Assembly (NCBI GenBank): GCA_041397645.1
Contig: JAWKWE010000004.1
Coordinates: 1,302,001 to 1,366,000, forward strand
Reading direction: 5' to 3'
DNA: 64,000 bases
Source: Hyphomicrobiaceae bacterium
Lineage (GTDB): Bacteria; Pseudomonadota; Alphaproteobacteria; Rhizobiales; Hyphomicrobiaceae
Shown here: positions 1 to 8,359 of the stretch, in pieces
Position numbering within the stretch: the stretch's first letter is position 1
Layout: every line of letters starts with the position of its first letter
Position numbers and translations under genes: made by a program
The notes under the pieces: model-generated
The model's database searches: none
Told to the model about the DNA's origin: nothing
What the model saw: only the letters and a program-made list of their open reading frames with translations

Positions 1-2700
1 AAGGGCGGGGCGGGCAGGATCGGCAAGACCTTCGCGGCCAGCCAGAACGCGCCCGATGTAGTCCTTCTTTTTCGATGCCATCTTGCCAAGGCCAAGATCC
101 GCAGCGGTTGTGATGCCATTGATTTCGGGGCCGCCGACGTGGCCCTTCTCGATACGCATCACGCCGAGGGCTTCGGTGCCGTAGCAAATCGCGCCAAACT
201 CTTCGCCAGCTGCCATCAGTGCGCGGATTAGGGCGTCGCCGTAGCGCGCGGGCACACCGATCTCGTATGCAAGCTCGCCAGAGAACGACAGACGATAGAT
301 GCGTGCGCGGATCCCGTTGCATACGGTGATCTCCGCGACCGCCATGTAGGGAAAGCCCTCGTTGGAAATGTCGAAGGGCGCATCGACCAACTTGGCAAGC
401 AGCTCACGCGAGCGCGGTCCGGCGACCGAGTACTGCGCCCACTGGTCCGTGGCCGACGTCATCTGCACGTCGAGTTCGGGCCAATGCCATTGGTGGCAGT
501 ATTCGAGATGCTGCATGACCTTGACCGCGTTTACGGTTGTCGTCGTCATGAAGAACCTGTCCGGCCCAAATCGTGCCGTCGTCCCGTCGTCCATCACGAT
601 GCCGTCCTCACGCAGCATCATGCCATAACGCGCTTTGCCGATGCCCAACGTCGAGAACATGTTGATGTAGACACGATCGAGGAACGTGCCGGCGTCCGCG
701 CCTTGGATCTCGATTTTGCCGAGCGTCGAGACATCGCAGATTCCGGCCGCTGACCGCGTTGTCTTCACTTCGCGGGTGACAGTCGTGAGCCAATCGCTTT
801 CCCCCGCGCGCGGGAAATACTGCGGACGCATCCACAATCCGGTTTCCACCATGACCGCGTCCTGCTCCTTGGCCCAGTGATACGATGGCGGCAGGCGCGT
901 CGGCTTGAAGTCTTTTCCGCGATGATGACCGGCAAGCGCGCCAAGAGAGACAGGCGAATAGGGCGGACGGGCCGCCGTGATGCCGGTTTGCGGAATGGAC
1001 TTGCCCGTCAGTTGCGCGAGGATCGCGAGGCCGTTGACGTTAGCGGTCTTGCCCTGATCGGTCGCCATACCCATCGTGGTGTAGCGCTTGACGTGCTCGA
1101 TGGAGCGATAACCTTCGCGCTCCGCCAGATCGATGTCGCTGGCGGCGACGTCGTTCTGGAAATCGACGAACGCCTTGTGCTTGGCTTCCGTCACACGCCA
1201 CAGCGGGACGATGCCATAAGTTTCTGCGTCTGCTTTCGGAGAGGCGGGAACTTGCGCGCTCACTCCGGCCGCCATCGCCGCAGCGGCGCCAGCTTGGGAA
1301 CCTTGCGCAAAACAGTCGGGAAGCGAGAAGGCTCCCTTGGCAGCACCAGCAACTGTCATGCCCCGCGGGCACACGCCCGGAATGAAGGCGGCGAGGTTCT
1401 CATCCCATTGAGGCCGGCCACCTTGGTGCGTTGTGATCTGAACGTTGGGATTGTAGCCGCCTGAGACCGCAATGAGATCGCACGAGACGTCGAAAGGCGT
1501 GCCGGATGCTGGAACGATACGCGCACCTTTGACGGCGATCCGGCCCTTTGCGTCCGACACAACGCCACTCACCAGACGAGCGCCTGTGGTCTTGGCAGCA
1601 TCGCGAACCGCATCGCTCGGCTGCGGGCGGCTATCGACGATTGCCTCAACTCGGACTCCGACCATCGTCAAGTCGCGCGCGGTTGCTGCAGCTTCATCGT
1701 TGTTGGCGAAGATGACAGCGCTCTTGCCCGGCGCTACGCCGAAGCGGTTGACGTAGGTGCGCACGGCACTTGCCAGCATCACGCCCGGCAAGTCGTTGTT
1801 ACCGAACACGATGGGCCGCTCGGTTGCGCCTGCCGCAAGCACGCACTGCTTGGCAACGATCCGCCAGAGCCGCTGACGCGGTTGGTGAGCGCGCGGCTTG
1901 GGGAGGTGGTCGCTCACACGCTCGACGGCGGCGAATGTTCCGCCATCGTAGGCGCCAAATACGCTCGTGCGCGTTAGGATCTGAACCTCCGGCATGGCGC
2001 GCAGCTCGGCTTCTGCGGCGTGAACCCACTCGTGCGCGGGCTTGCCGTCGATGAGTTGCGTTTCAGAAAGCAGCCGGCCGCCAAGGGCAAAGTTCTCATC
2101 GCATAAAATGACGCGCGTACCTGCACGCCCTGCAGCCAGCGCTGCCATCAAACCTGCTGCACCGCCACCGATGACGAGCACGTCGCAGAACGCATTCGAT
2201 TTGTCGTAAGTGTCGGGATCGGGTTCGTCGGCAGCACGTCCGAGACCGGCGGCGCGACGGATCATCGGCTCGTACAACTTCTCCCACAGCGCTGCGGGCC
2301 ACATGAAGGTCTTGTAGTAGAAGCCAGCGACGAAAATAGGGGACAGCAGCGAGTTGATCGACATGACGTCGTATCTGAGCGACGGCCAGCGGTTCTGGCT
2401 CGCTGCTTCAAGTCCGGGATAAAGTTCGATCATGGTCGCGCGCGTGTTGGGTTCGCGTCGCGGGCCGGTGCGCAACTCGACGATGGCGCTGGGCTCTTCG
2501 GAGCCCGCGCTCAAAATGCCGCGTGCGCGGTGATACTTGAAGGAACGACCGGTGAGAACAACGCCGTTTGCGAGCAGCGCGCTGGCGAGCGTATCGCCCT
2601 GAAAGCCATCGTAGCTCTTGCCGTCAAATGTGAAGCGGATCGGCTGGCGGCGGTCGATGAGGCCCTTGCCGGTGACGCGATTGATCTGCGAAGTGCTCAT
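1..2700 (-). CDS. soxA: Sarcosine oxidase alpha subunit, partial (C-terminus beyond window)
   Basis: Large subunit of heterotetrameric sarcosine oxidase, which oxidatively demethylates sarcosine to glycine and passes the methyl group to tetrahydrofolate. The frame opens with an ATG at 2700 (MSTSQINRVTGKG) and stays open to base 1, so 900 codons of a roughly 1000-residue family are present. A ferredoxin-like N-terminal part (FDGKSYDGFQGDTLASALLA) is followed by a Rossmann NAD-binding motif (DVLVIGGGAAGLMAALAAG). The distal part is expected to be the aminomethyltransferase (GcvT-like) domain. The start lies one base after the soxD stop, as in the usual soxBDAG order. The frame looks intact where I translated it. 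soxG is expected just outside the window. Confidence 0.93.
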   Translation of the reverse strand, partial: MSTSQINRVTGKGLIDRRQPIRFTFDGKSYDGFQGDTLASALLANGVVLTGRSFKYHRARGILSAGSEEPSAIVELRTGPRREPNTRATMIELYPGLEAASQNRWPSLRYDVMSINSLLSPIFVAGFYYKTFMWPAALWEKLYEPMIRRAAGLGRAADEPDPDTYDKSNAFCDVLVIGGGAAGLMAALAAGRAGTRVILCDENFALGGRLLSETQLIDGKPAHEWVHAAEAELRAMPEVQILTRTSVFGAYDGGTFAAVERVSDHLPKPRAHQPRQRLWRIVAKQCVLAAGATERPIVFGNNDLPGVMLASAVRTYVNRFGVAPGKSAVIFANNDEAAATARDLTMVGVRVEAIVDSRPQPSDAVRDAAKTTGARLVSGVVSDAKGRIAVKGARIVPASGTPFDVSCDLIAVSGGYNPNVQITTHQGGRPQWDENLAAFIPGVCPRGMTVAGAAKGAFSLPDCFAQGSQAGAAAAMAAGVSAQVPASPKADAETYGIVPLWRVTEAKHKAFVDFQNDVAASDIDLAEREGYRSIEHVKRYTTMGMATDQGKTANVNGLAILAQLTGKSIPQTGITAARPPYSPVSLGALAGHHRGKDFKPTRLPPSYHWAKEQDAVMVETGLWMRPQYFPRAGESDWLTTVTREVKTTRSAAGICDVSTLGKIEIQGADAGTFLDRVYINMFSTLGIGKARYGMMLREDGIVMDDGTTARFGPDRFFMTTTTVNAVKVMQHLEYCHQWHWPELDVQMTSATDQWAQYSVAGPRSRELLAKLVDAPFDISNEGFPYMAVAEITVCNGIRARIYRLSFSGELAYEIGVPARYGDALIRALMAAGEEFGAICYGTEALGVMRIEKGHVGGPEINGITTAADLGLGKMASKKKDYIGRVLAGREGLADPARPAL

Positions 2701-2701
2701 G

Positions 2702-2995
2702 TCACGCGCCTCCCCTGGCAGCGTTGCGCTTCAAGGCGACATCCTTTGCCGTTTCGATCGACAAGATCTCGTGTGTGCGCGTATCGCGTTCTACGACCAG
2801 CCATGCGTGACAGCCGGCGGAGTGATACCAAAGTTCTTTGTGCGGCCCCGCCGGGTTCTTGCGCTCATAGGCGTAAGTGTAGAAATCGGCCGCCGCACTG
2901 GCACCATTGGGATCAGGTCGGCTGACGGTCGCGTCGCCAATGTAGAGATATTCATCAAGACTGCGTTCGCCGCAGTAGGGGCAAGAGATGCGCAT
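2702..2995 (-). CDS. soxD: Sarcosine oxidase delta subunit
   Basis: Small zinc-binding subunit of heterotetrameric sarcosine oxidase, 97 residues and close to the family norm. The N-terminus MRISCPYCGER carries a CxxC pair. A second ligand patch, YHSAGCHAW, lies near residue 63; together these are the expected Zn-site residues. The gene sits between soxB (17 bases upstream) and soxA (next base but one), consistent with one polycistronic message and equal subunit stoichiometry. The delta subunit has no catalytic role of its own in the known complex and is thought to be structural. Confidence 0.93.
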   Translation of the reverse strand: MRISCPYCGERSLDEYLYIGDATVSRPDPNGASAAADFYTYAYERKNPAGPHKELWYHSAGCHAWLVVERDTRTHEILSIETAKDVALKRNAARGGA

Positions 2996-3011
2996 TATCT
3001 AAGTGCCTTTT

Positions 3012-4271
3012 TCAATGCAAATTGGGCTGATTGCCCATGCCCTTTTCGTCAATCATCCGGCCGGTCGCGAAGCGGTCCAGCCGATAGGCGCGCGCCGTGT
3101 CATGGGGTTCGTCGCGTGCGATCAGATGTGCGAAGGTGAGGCCAGCGGCCGGCGTTGCCTTGAAGCCGCCGTAGCACCAGCCCGCATTCAGATAGAGGCC
3201 ATCGAGCGGGGTTTTATCGATGATTGGAGAGCCATCCATGGACATATCCATGATGCCACCCCATGACCGCAGGAGACGAACGCGGCCGATGCGCGGCATC
3301 AACGCCATACCGCCTTCGAGCACGTCTTCCACAACAGGTAGGTTGCCGCGCTGAGCGTAGGAATTGTAGCCGTCGAGGTCACCTCCGAACACGAGGCCGC
3401 CCTTGTCGGACTGGCTGATGTAGAAGTGCCCCGCTCCGAACGTCACGACGCCGTCGATGAACGGCTTGATGCCTTCGGTGACGAAGGCCTGCAGCACGTG
3501 GCTTTCGATTGGCAGCGTCAGGCCAGCCATGGCCGCAACGCGCGAGGAGTTTCCAGCGCACGACAACGCCAGCTTCTTAGCGCGGATAAAACCGCGTTTC
3601 GTCTCGACGCCGACGGCGCGGCCGTTCTCGACGCGGATCGCGGTGACTTCGGCGTTCTGAATGATGTCGACGCCGAGCCGGTCTGCACCGCGGGCATAAC
3701 CCCACGCAACCGCATCATGGCGTACCGTGCCTCCGCGGCGTTGGATCAGGCCGCCTTTGATCGGGAACCGCGCGTTGTCGTAGTCCAGCCATGGGTACAT
3801 GGATTGGACCTCGGGCCGGTCGAGCAACTCTGCATCGACGCCATGTAGGCGCATGGCATTGCCGCGGCGGGCATAAGCATCGCGCTGACCATCCGAATGG
3901 TAGAGGTTGAGGATGCCGCGCTGGGAGACCATTGCGTTGTAATTGAGGTCCTGCTCCAGGCCCTCCCACAACTGCATCGCCAGCTCATAGAACGGTATAT
4001 TGCCAGGAAGAAGGTAGTTGGAACGCACGATGGTCGTGTTACGACCGACATTGCCCGAGCCGATCCAGCCCTTCTCGATGACGGCGACATTGGTGATGCC
4101 ATAGCGCTTGGCAAGGTAATAAGCCGTCGCCAATCCATGTCCGCCGCCGCCGACAATGACGACGTCATATTCCGCCTTCGGCTCGGGCTCTCGCCAGGCT
4201 GGCTTCCAGCCGGTGTGACCCTTCAAGGATTGGCGGAGGACATTCCAAATCGAATAATGGTCGATCAGCAT
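3012..4271 (-). CDS. soxB: Sarcosine oxidase beta subunit (FAD/FMN)
   Basis: Catalytic flavoprotein subunit of sarcosine oxidase, 419 residues. It has a dinucleotide-binding motif near residues 36-60 (YDVVIVGGGGHGLATAYYLA) and the TVRHDA segment whose histidine in the family carries the covalent FMN. The C-terminal part contains the substrate/FAD motif GWCYGGFKATPAAG. The ATG at 4271 is the first good start and gives a family-typical N-terminus (MLIDHYSIWNVLRQSLKG). It is the first gene of soxBDA and is divergent from a LysR gene, which is the obvious candidate regulator. It supplies C1 units and glycine when methylated glycines or methylamine-derived sarcosine are used. Confidence 0.95.
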   Translation of the reverse strand: MLIDHYSIWNVLRQSLKGHTGWKPAWREPEPKAEYDVVIVGGGGHGLATAYYLAKRYGITNVAVIEKGWIGSGNVGRNTTIVRSNYLLPGNIPFYELAMQLWEGLEQDLNYNAMVSQRGILNLYHSDGQRDAYARRGNAMRLHGVDAELLDRPEVQSMYPWLDYDNARFPIKGGLIQRRGGTVRHDAVAWGYARGADRLGVDIIQNAEVTAIRVENGRAVGVETKRGFIRAKKLALSCAGNSSRVAAMAGLTLPIESHVLQAFVTEGIKPFIDGVVTFGAGHFYISQSDKGGLVFGGDLDGYNSYAQRGNLPVVEDVLEGGMALMPRIGRVRLLRSWGGIMDMSMDGSPIIDKTPLDGLYLNAGWCYGGFKATPAAGLTFAHLIARDEPHDTARAYRLDRFATGRMIDEKGMGNQPNLH

Positions 4272-4360
4272 GCGTAACTCGCTGAGTTTTCAAGCGGCGG
4301 CCGATCCTGGGCCGTCTAGGAACGGATCAACTAATATATGAGCCTGTATTTGCCGATAAT

Positions 4361-4375
4361 ATAAGTTTGAGTTAT
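4361..4375. promoter_or_regulatory. Candidate LysR-type operator (ATAA-N7-TTAT)
   Basis: A 15-bp interrupted dyad, ATAA-GTTTGAG-TTAT, that fits the T-N11-A rule for LysR-type regulator sites. It lies in the 112-bp soxB/lysR divergent spacer, only 8 bases before the lysR ATG, in a notably AT-rich patch (4331-4383) of an otherwise GC-rich region. The position suits autorepression of the LysR gene; action on soxB would need the second half of an extended site nearer 4300. This is a motif match only. Confidence 0.4.
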
Positions 4376-4383
4376 AGTGTGAT

Positions 4384-5358
4384 ATGTCTATCAAACCTGA
4401 TGTTCTGCCCTTCGACCTGCGCGCGCTCGAGATTTTTCTCAGCGTTTGCGACACGGGGGCGATGGCGTCGGCAGCCCGAGCGCTGGGTTTAACTCAACCA
4501 GCCATCTCGCAAGCCATCGCGGAGCTGGAGGCACGTACGGGCACGGTGCTGTTCGACCGAAGTGTGCGTCCGCTCGGGCTTACCCCGGCGGGGGGCGTCA
4601 TGCGCCAGCGCGCCGCGGCTCTTCTTTCCGAAGCCCGCCAGATCGCGCCTTTGCTGAAAGAAGCCGATCAGGGCAAGCTTTCGCTCATTCGCGTCGGATT
4701 GGTGGATAGCCTAGCGCGCGCGTTGAGCCTGCCGATCGCGGAGTTTCTGCACACGCGCGCGGAGTCCGTGCAAGTGCAATCCGGCTTCACGGCAGCTCAC
4801 GCGGGAGCCTTGTTGACGCGCAATCTCGATCTTTTCGTCGGCGCGGACGAATTGTCGGAAGTCGCTGGCCTGCAACGGTTTGAGTTGGTCAGCGAGCCCT
4901 ATGTGTTGTTGCTTCCCGTTGAGGTGACGCCGCCCGTCAATGCAGCCGGACTGCGCGAGCTTGCAAGCACCGTTGGCTTCGTGCGCTACAGCGCGCGGTC
5001 GAAAACCGGCATCGAGATCGAGAGGCATTTGCGGCGTTTGAGTATCGAAATTCCATCGGGATACGAATTCGATACGCCGTTCGGTGTGCACGGTATGGTC
5101 GATGCAGGACATGGTTTTGCGATCACGACGCCGCTCTGTATCGCTGAAGCGCCGCTCGACGATGTGCGCACGTGCGCTGCCGCTTTGCCTGGCCCAAAGC
5201 TGACGCGAACGCTGACGTTAATCGCGCGCCGCCATGAACTTGGCAACCTCCCGCGCGATCTTTCACGTGCCTGTCGCGACGCTCTCGAAGCATCAGCGCT
5301 GAAGGACTTGCGTGCGGTGATGCCATGGCTGGGAGCAGATCTAGTCTGCTCTCAGTGA
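4384..5358 (+). CDS. LysR-family transcriptional regulator
   Basis: 324-residue LysR-type regulator. The N-terminal winged helix-turn-helix is clear (residues about 12-70: LRALEIFLSVCDTGAMASAARALGLTQPAISQAIAELE), followed by a periplasmic-binding-like effector domain. The start codon is the ATG at 4384, immediately after an AT-rich spacer. It is transcribed divergently from soxBDA, the classic arrangement for a LysR activator and its target operon, so control of sarcosine oxidase is the natural inference. The effector (sarcosine, glycine betaine derivative or other) cannot be read from the sequence. Confidence 0.9.
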   Translation: MSIKPDVLPFDLRALEIFLSVCDTGAMASAARALGLTQPAISQAIAELEARTGTVLFDRSVRPLGLTPAGGVMRQRAAALLSEARQIAPLLKEADQGKLSLIRVGLVDSLARALSLPIAEFLHTRAESVQVQSGFTAAHAGALLTRNLDLFVGADELSEVAGLQRFELVSEPYVLLLPVEVTPPVNAAGLRELASTVGFVRYSARSKTGIEIERHLRRLSIEIPSGYEFDTPFGVHGMVDAGHGFAITTPLCIAEAPLDDVRTCAAALPGPKLTRTLTLIARRHELGNLPRDLSRACRDALEASALKDLRAVMPWLGADLVCSQ

Positions 5359-5454
5359 CGATCACGGAGACGGGAATTTTTCCCGATATTTCCGCGCCTT
5401 GCAGTCTTTCGTCATCATGTTACTTTGTTACGGTCCTCAGCCATCGAGTCTACC

Positions 5455-6852
5455 ATGTCGCTGCGCCGCAGATTGCTTGCGTTGATCCTTCTCATCTTGC
5501 CGCTCAGTCTCATCGTCGGCGGTTTACTCAGCTTTTTTTACTCGCTTAGCGTCGTGGAGAGCGAGGTGAGAATTGCGCTCAATTTAGCTGGCAACTCGGT
5601 GAGCGAGGCGGTTTCCCAAATCAATCCGAACGGCGATCCAAGCCAACATCTGGCGCGACTGGTGGCAACCTTCGACAACGATCGGGACGTTCGGGTGAGG
5701 CTGGTCGGTCCCGATGGCAAGGTGCAGAGATCGTCTCGGCCGTTGCCGACGATGCCGCCTGCGCCCAAATGGCTGCAAACAGCACTCTATCCAGAGGCAA
5801 AGACGGTTGTCATTCCACTACCCGATCGCATCAGCCAGTTCGGCTCGATACGTCTGGATGGTGTGGCAGACAATGAGATTTCCGAAGTCTGGGAGGAAAT
5901 GAAACTGCAATTCGCGATCCTTGCGGGCTTCTTCACACTGATACTCTGGCTCGTCTCCTTCACGCTCGATCGCGCGTTACGTCCCCTAGACAAGCTCGCT
6001 ACTGGTTTGGGCGAGGTTCGCCGCGGTAATTTCAACGCTCAAGTTGCCGAAAACGGTCCGCAGGAACTCAATATCATCTACCGCGAGTTCAACCGCATGG
6101 CTCAGGGGCTGCAGGAAGCCGAACGGCGCAACAAGCTCCTTTCAACTCAGTTGGGTGCCGTTCAAGAAGAGGAGCGCAAAGAGCTGGCGCGCGATCTTCA
6201 CGATGAGGTCGGGCCATTCCTTTTCGCCATTGATGTCGACGCGCAGACCATCCCGGAATTCATTGAGCGTGGCACGCTCGGCGACGTTACCGCGCGCGTG
6301 AGTGCCATTCGTCAATCGGTGGCCCATGTGCAAGCCCATGTGCGCGCAATCCTTGGGAGATTGCGGCCCACGCAGTTTCTCGATCTCGGACTTACGCACG
6401 CAGTCGACTACCTGACGGCATTCTGGAAGCGGCGGCATTCGGATCTGACTATCCATGCAGATTTCGATCAGTCGAGCTATGGCCCCGAGGTCGATGATGT
6501 TGCCTTCCGCATCGTTCAGGAGTCCCTGAACAACGCCATTCGACATGGCGAGCCCACACACATTCAGATCAAGGGATATGCCGTGTGCGACCGTGATCCA
6601 GCTGTGCTTGAGCTTTCGATCGTCGACGATGGAGGTGGCATCTCGCCGATGGCGGGTGCGGGCTTTGGAATTGCGGGAATGCGCGAACGTGCGGAAGCCA
6701 TCGGCGGATCGCTTGATGTCGCTCCAAGCCAATCTGCTTCAGGTATCGCTGTGGTCGCAAGGCTGCCACTGCCAGACGGAACGTGTCTGTGCGCTCAACG
6801 AGACGCGGCACAGATAGAGAATGACATTGAGGAAAAAGGTCAAAGACTATGA
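5455..6852 (+). CDS. Membrane sensor histidine kinase, MoxY-like
   Basis: Sensor kinase of 465 residues from the ATG at 5455; an upstream in-frame TTG at 5425 would add ten residues but leaves a poorer N-terminus. A first membrane helix (about 8-30) and a second (about 152-172) bracket a 120-residue periplasmic domain, then a HAMP segment (RALRPLDKLATGL). The HisKA_3 phosphoacceptor is His249 in ARDLHDEVGP, and a HATPase domain follows (N box ESLNNAIRHG, G box VDDGGGISP). This is the NarX/UhpB class. The organisation resembles MoxY of methanol-oxidation regulation (family recollection, not a search). It overlaps the response regulator by ATGA, so they are surely partners. Confidence 0.88.
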   Translation: MSLRRRLLALILLILPLSLIVGGLLSFFYSLSVVESEVRIALNLAGNSVSEAVSQINPNGDPSQHLARLVATFDNDRDVRVRLVGPDGKVQRSSRPLPTMPPAPKWLQTALYPEAKTVVIPLPDRISQFGSIRLDGVADNEISEVWEEMKLQFAILAGFFTLILWLVSFTLDRALRPLDKLATGLGEVRRGNFNAQVAENGPQELNIIYREFNRMAQGLQEAERRNKLLSTQLGAVQEEERKELARDLHDEVGPFLFAIDVDAQTIPEFIERGTLGDVTARVSAIRQSVAHVQAHVRAILGRLRPTQFLDLGLTHAVDYLTAFWKRRHSDLTIHADFDQSSYGPEVDDVAFRIVQESLNNAIRHGEPTHIQIKGYAVCDRDPAVLELSIVDDGGGISPMAGAGFGIAGMRERAEAIGGSLDVAPSQSASGIAVVARLPLPDGTCLCAQRDAAQIENDIEEKGQRL

Positions 6853-7466
6853 AAGTTCTTATCGTGGAAGATCACGCGGTCGTACGCGAGGGCGTAAGCC
6901 GGCTGCTCGGCGTGCATTTCTCCGCAACGGTGCTTGAGGCAGCCGACGTCGAAACGGCGCTGAAGATCTACGCAGAACACAAACCCGATATCGTACTTCT
7001 CGATCTCAACCTGACGGGAGTTGGCGGGTTGGAGATGCTGCGGCGCGTTCTGGCAATCGATCCGTCAGCCAAGGTTCTGATCTTCTCGATGCACGCAGAG
7101 CCGGCATTCGCTAGTCGCGCCATCAAGGCCGGCGCAAAGGGCTATGTCAGCAAGAGCGCGCCAGTTGAGGAACTCGTCGCTGCCGTCCGGCGCGTGCACG
7201 AGGGCGGGCAGTACGTCGACCGTGAGATGGCCGCTGCCCTCGTTTCCGCACCAGGCGCGGCGGGCGATCCCCTGAATGTGCTGACTGCGCGTGAGCTTGA
7301 GATCCTACGCCTGCTTGGGCGAGGCAAGAGCCTTACGGCCATCGCAGATGCGCTTGGCGTAGCCTACAAGACGGTCGCCAATAACTGTAGCCACATGAAG
7401 GTGAAGTTGGGCGTGGAGCGCACGGCGGATCTGATCCGTCTGGCGGTGCAGAACCTGGAAACGTGA
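6849..7466 (+). CDS. NarL/LuxR-type response regulator, partner of the upstream kinase
   Basis: 205-residue two-domain response regulator. The receiver has the acidic pocket (VEDHA), phosphoacceptor Asp52 in LLDLNL and the conserved Lys102 in GYVSKSAP. The C-terminal LuxR-type helix-turn-helix spans about residues 140-203 (LTARELEILRLLGRGKSLTAIADALGVAYKTVANNCSHMKVKLGV). The ATG overlaps the kinase stop, showing translational coupling. By class and by partner it corresponds to MoxX/MxaB-like regulators of methanol dehydrogenase genes, but the neighbouring cco genes are another possible target. It ends 7 bases before the convergent SafE-like gene. Confidence 0.88.
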   Translation: MKVLIVEDHAVVREGVSRLLGVHFSATVLEAADVETALKIYAEHKPDIVLLDLNLTGVGGLEMLRRVLAIDPSAKVLIFSMHAEPAFASRAIKAGAKGYVSKSAPVEELVAAVRRVHEGGQYVDREMAAALVSAPGAAGDPLNVLTARELEILRLLGRGKSLTAIADALGVAYKTVANNCSHMKVKLGVERTADLIRLAVQNLET

Positions 7467-7473
7467 GGCCCGA

Positions 7474-8166
7474 TCAGGTCAGACAGAGGATCTTTGGCCA
7501 GTCGACGTAAACAGTCGAAAATCCGAACGCTGCAATAGAGAGTCCGACCGCGGAGCGCAACAACACACCTTTGTTGAGTTTGGAGAGCGCGCGAATGCCA
7601 AACGCCGAAGCGATGATAGCTGGCAAAGTGCCGGCGCCGAACCCGAGCATCCAGGCGGCGCCGCCCTGGAAGGTGCCCTGCAACGTCGCGCTGAACAGCG
7701 CGCCGTAGACCATGGGGCACGGACTGACGCCCCAGGTAAACCCGGTTGCCATTGGGCCGATCACGGGCCGGCGCCGCAACGGTGCGAGCACCCGTTCGAG
7801 CGTTTCTGAAATCCGCGCGACCCCGCTGTCCACCCCGGCGATGGCGGGCATCAGGCCGGCGATGGTGAGGCCGATGAACATCAACGAGACCGCCGCGGCC
7901 CACTGGATGACCCGGTAGGCGTTGTCGGGATTGATGAAGGTGAACGCCGCTGAGCCCACAAGTCCGACGACGCCGCCCGCCAAAGTGTAAGCCAGGATGC
8001 GTCCACTCTGCATGGCGGCAAGCACTGTGATGTTGCCGCGCGCGCCTTCTGGGCGAAACAGGAACAGCAAGCTGGAAGCAATGCCGCCGCACATCGAGGC
8101 ACAATGCAGCGCGCTCGCTAATCCGAGCATCAGGCCGCCAGCAAATGCCAATGCGAGGCCATCCAT
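7474..8166 (-). CDS. SafE/TauE-like membrane protein of the cco operon
   Basis: Polytopic inner-membrane protein of 230 residues from the ATG at 8166 (MDGLALAFAGGLMLGLASALHC). About six hydrophobic helices are visible. The conserved HCASMCGG motif near the N-terminus and SPCPM in the middle are typical of the DsbD_2-type family annotated as sulfite exporter TauE/SafE beside ccoGHIS genes. Family context suggests a role in copper or thiol handling during cbb3 oxidase assembly rather than sulfite export. A longer frame from 8268 would overlap ccoS and is rejected. It is the last gene of the leftward cco operon and converges with the response regulator. Confidence 0.78.
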   Translation of the reverse strand: MDGLALAFAGGLMLGLASALHCASMCGGIASSLLFLFRPEGARGNITVLAAMQSGRILAYTLAGGVVGLVGSAAFTFINPDNAYRVIQWAAAVSLMFIGLTIAGLMPAIAGVDSGVARISETLERVLAPLRRRPVIGPMATGFTWGVSPCPMVYGALFSATLQGTFQGGAAWMLGFGAGTLPAIIASAFGIRALSKLNKGVLLRSAVGLSIAAFGFSTVYVDWPKILCLT

Positions 8167-8182
8167 TGCGTCGTGAAGACTC

Positions 8183-8359
8183 CTATTCGTGCGGCTTAGT
8201 TGGAAAGGCTGGCGCGTGGGGCTTTTCGTCATCAAGCGCGCGCCAAGCGGCCCCTTCGAGATCGTCATATTGATGCGTCTTCAGCGACCATAAGAACGCC
8301 GCCAGGCCCAATCCGCCAAGGAATAGCGCTACGGGAATCAACCAAGCAAGCGATGTCAT
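8183..8359 (-). CDS. ccoS: cbb3 oxidase maturation protein CcoS
   Basis: 58-residue single-span membrane protein, MTSLAWLIPVALFLGG followed by LAAFLWSLKTHQYDDLEG. The N-terminal helix and the SLKxxQYDDLEGxA signature identify CcoS, needed for cofactor insertion into cbb3 cytochrome c oxidase. The ATG overlaps the ccoI stop by ATGA, the standard ccoIS junction. The C-terminal tail is short and rich in proline, histidine and acidic residues (DDEKPHAPAFPTKPHE). I translated it directly from the bases because it is a very short gene. Confidence 0.92.
   Translation of the reverse strand: MTSLAWLIPVALFLGGLGLAAFLWSLKTHQYDDLEGAAWRALDDEKPHAPAFPTKPHE

Noticed and set aside
7474..8268. Longer SafE-like protein starting at 8268
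   Set aside because: Would overlap most of ccoS; ATG at 8166 gives the family N-terminus.
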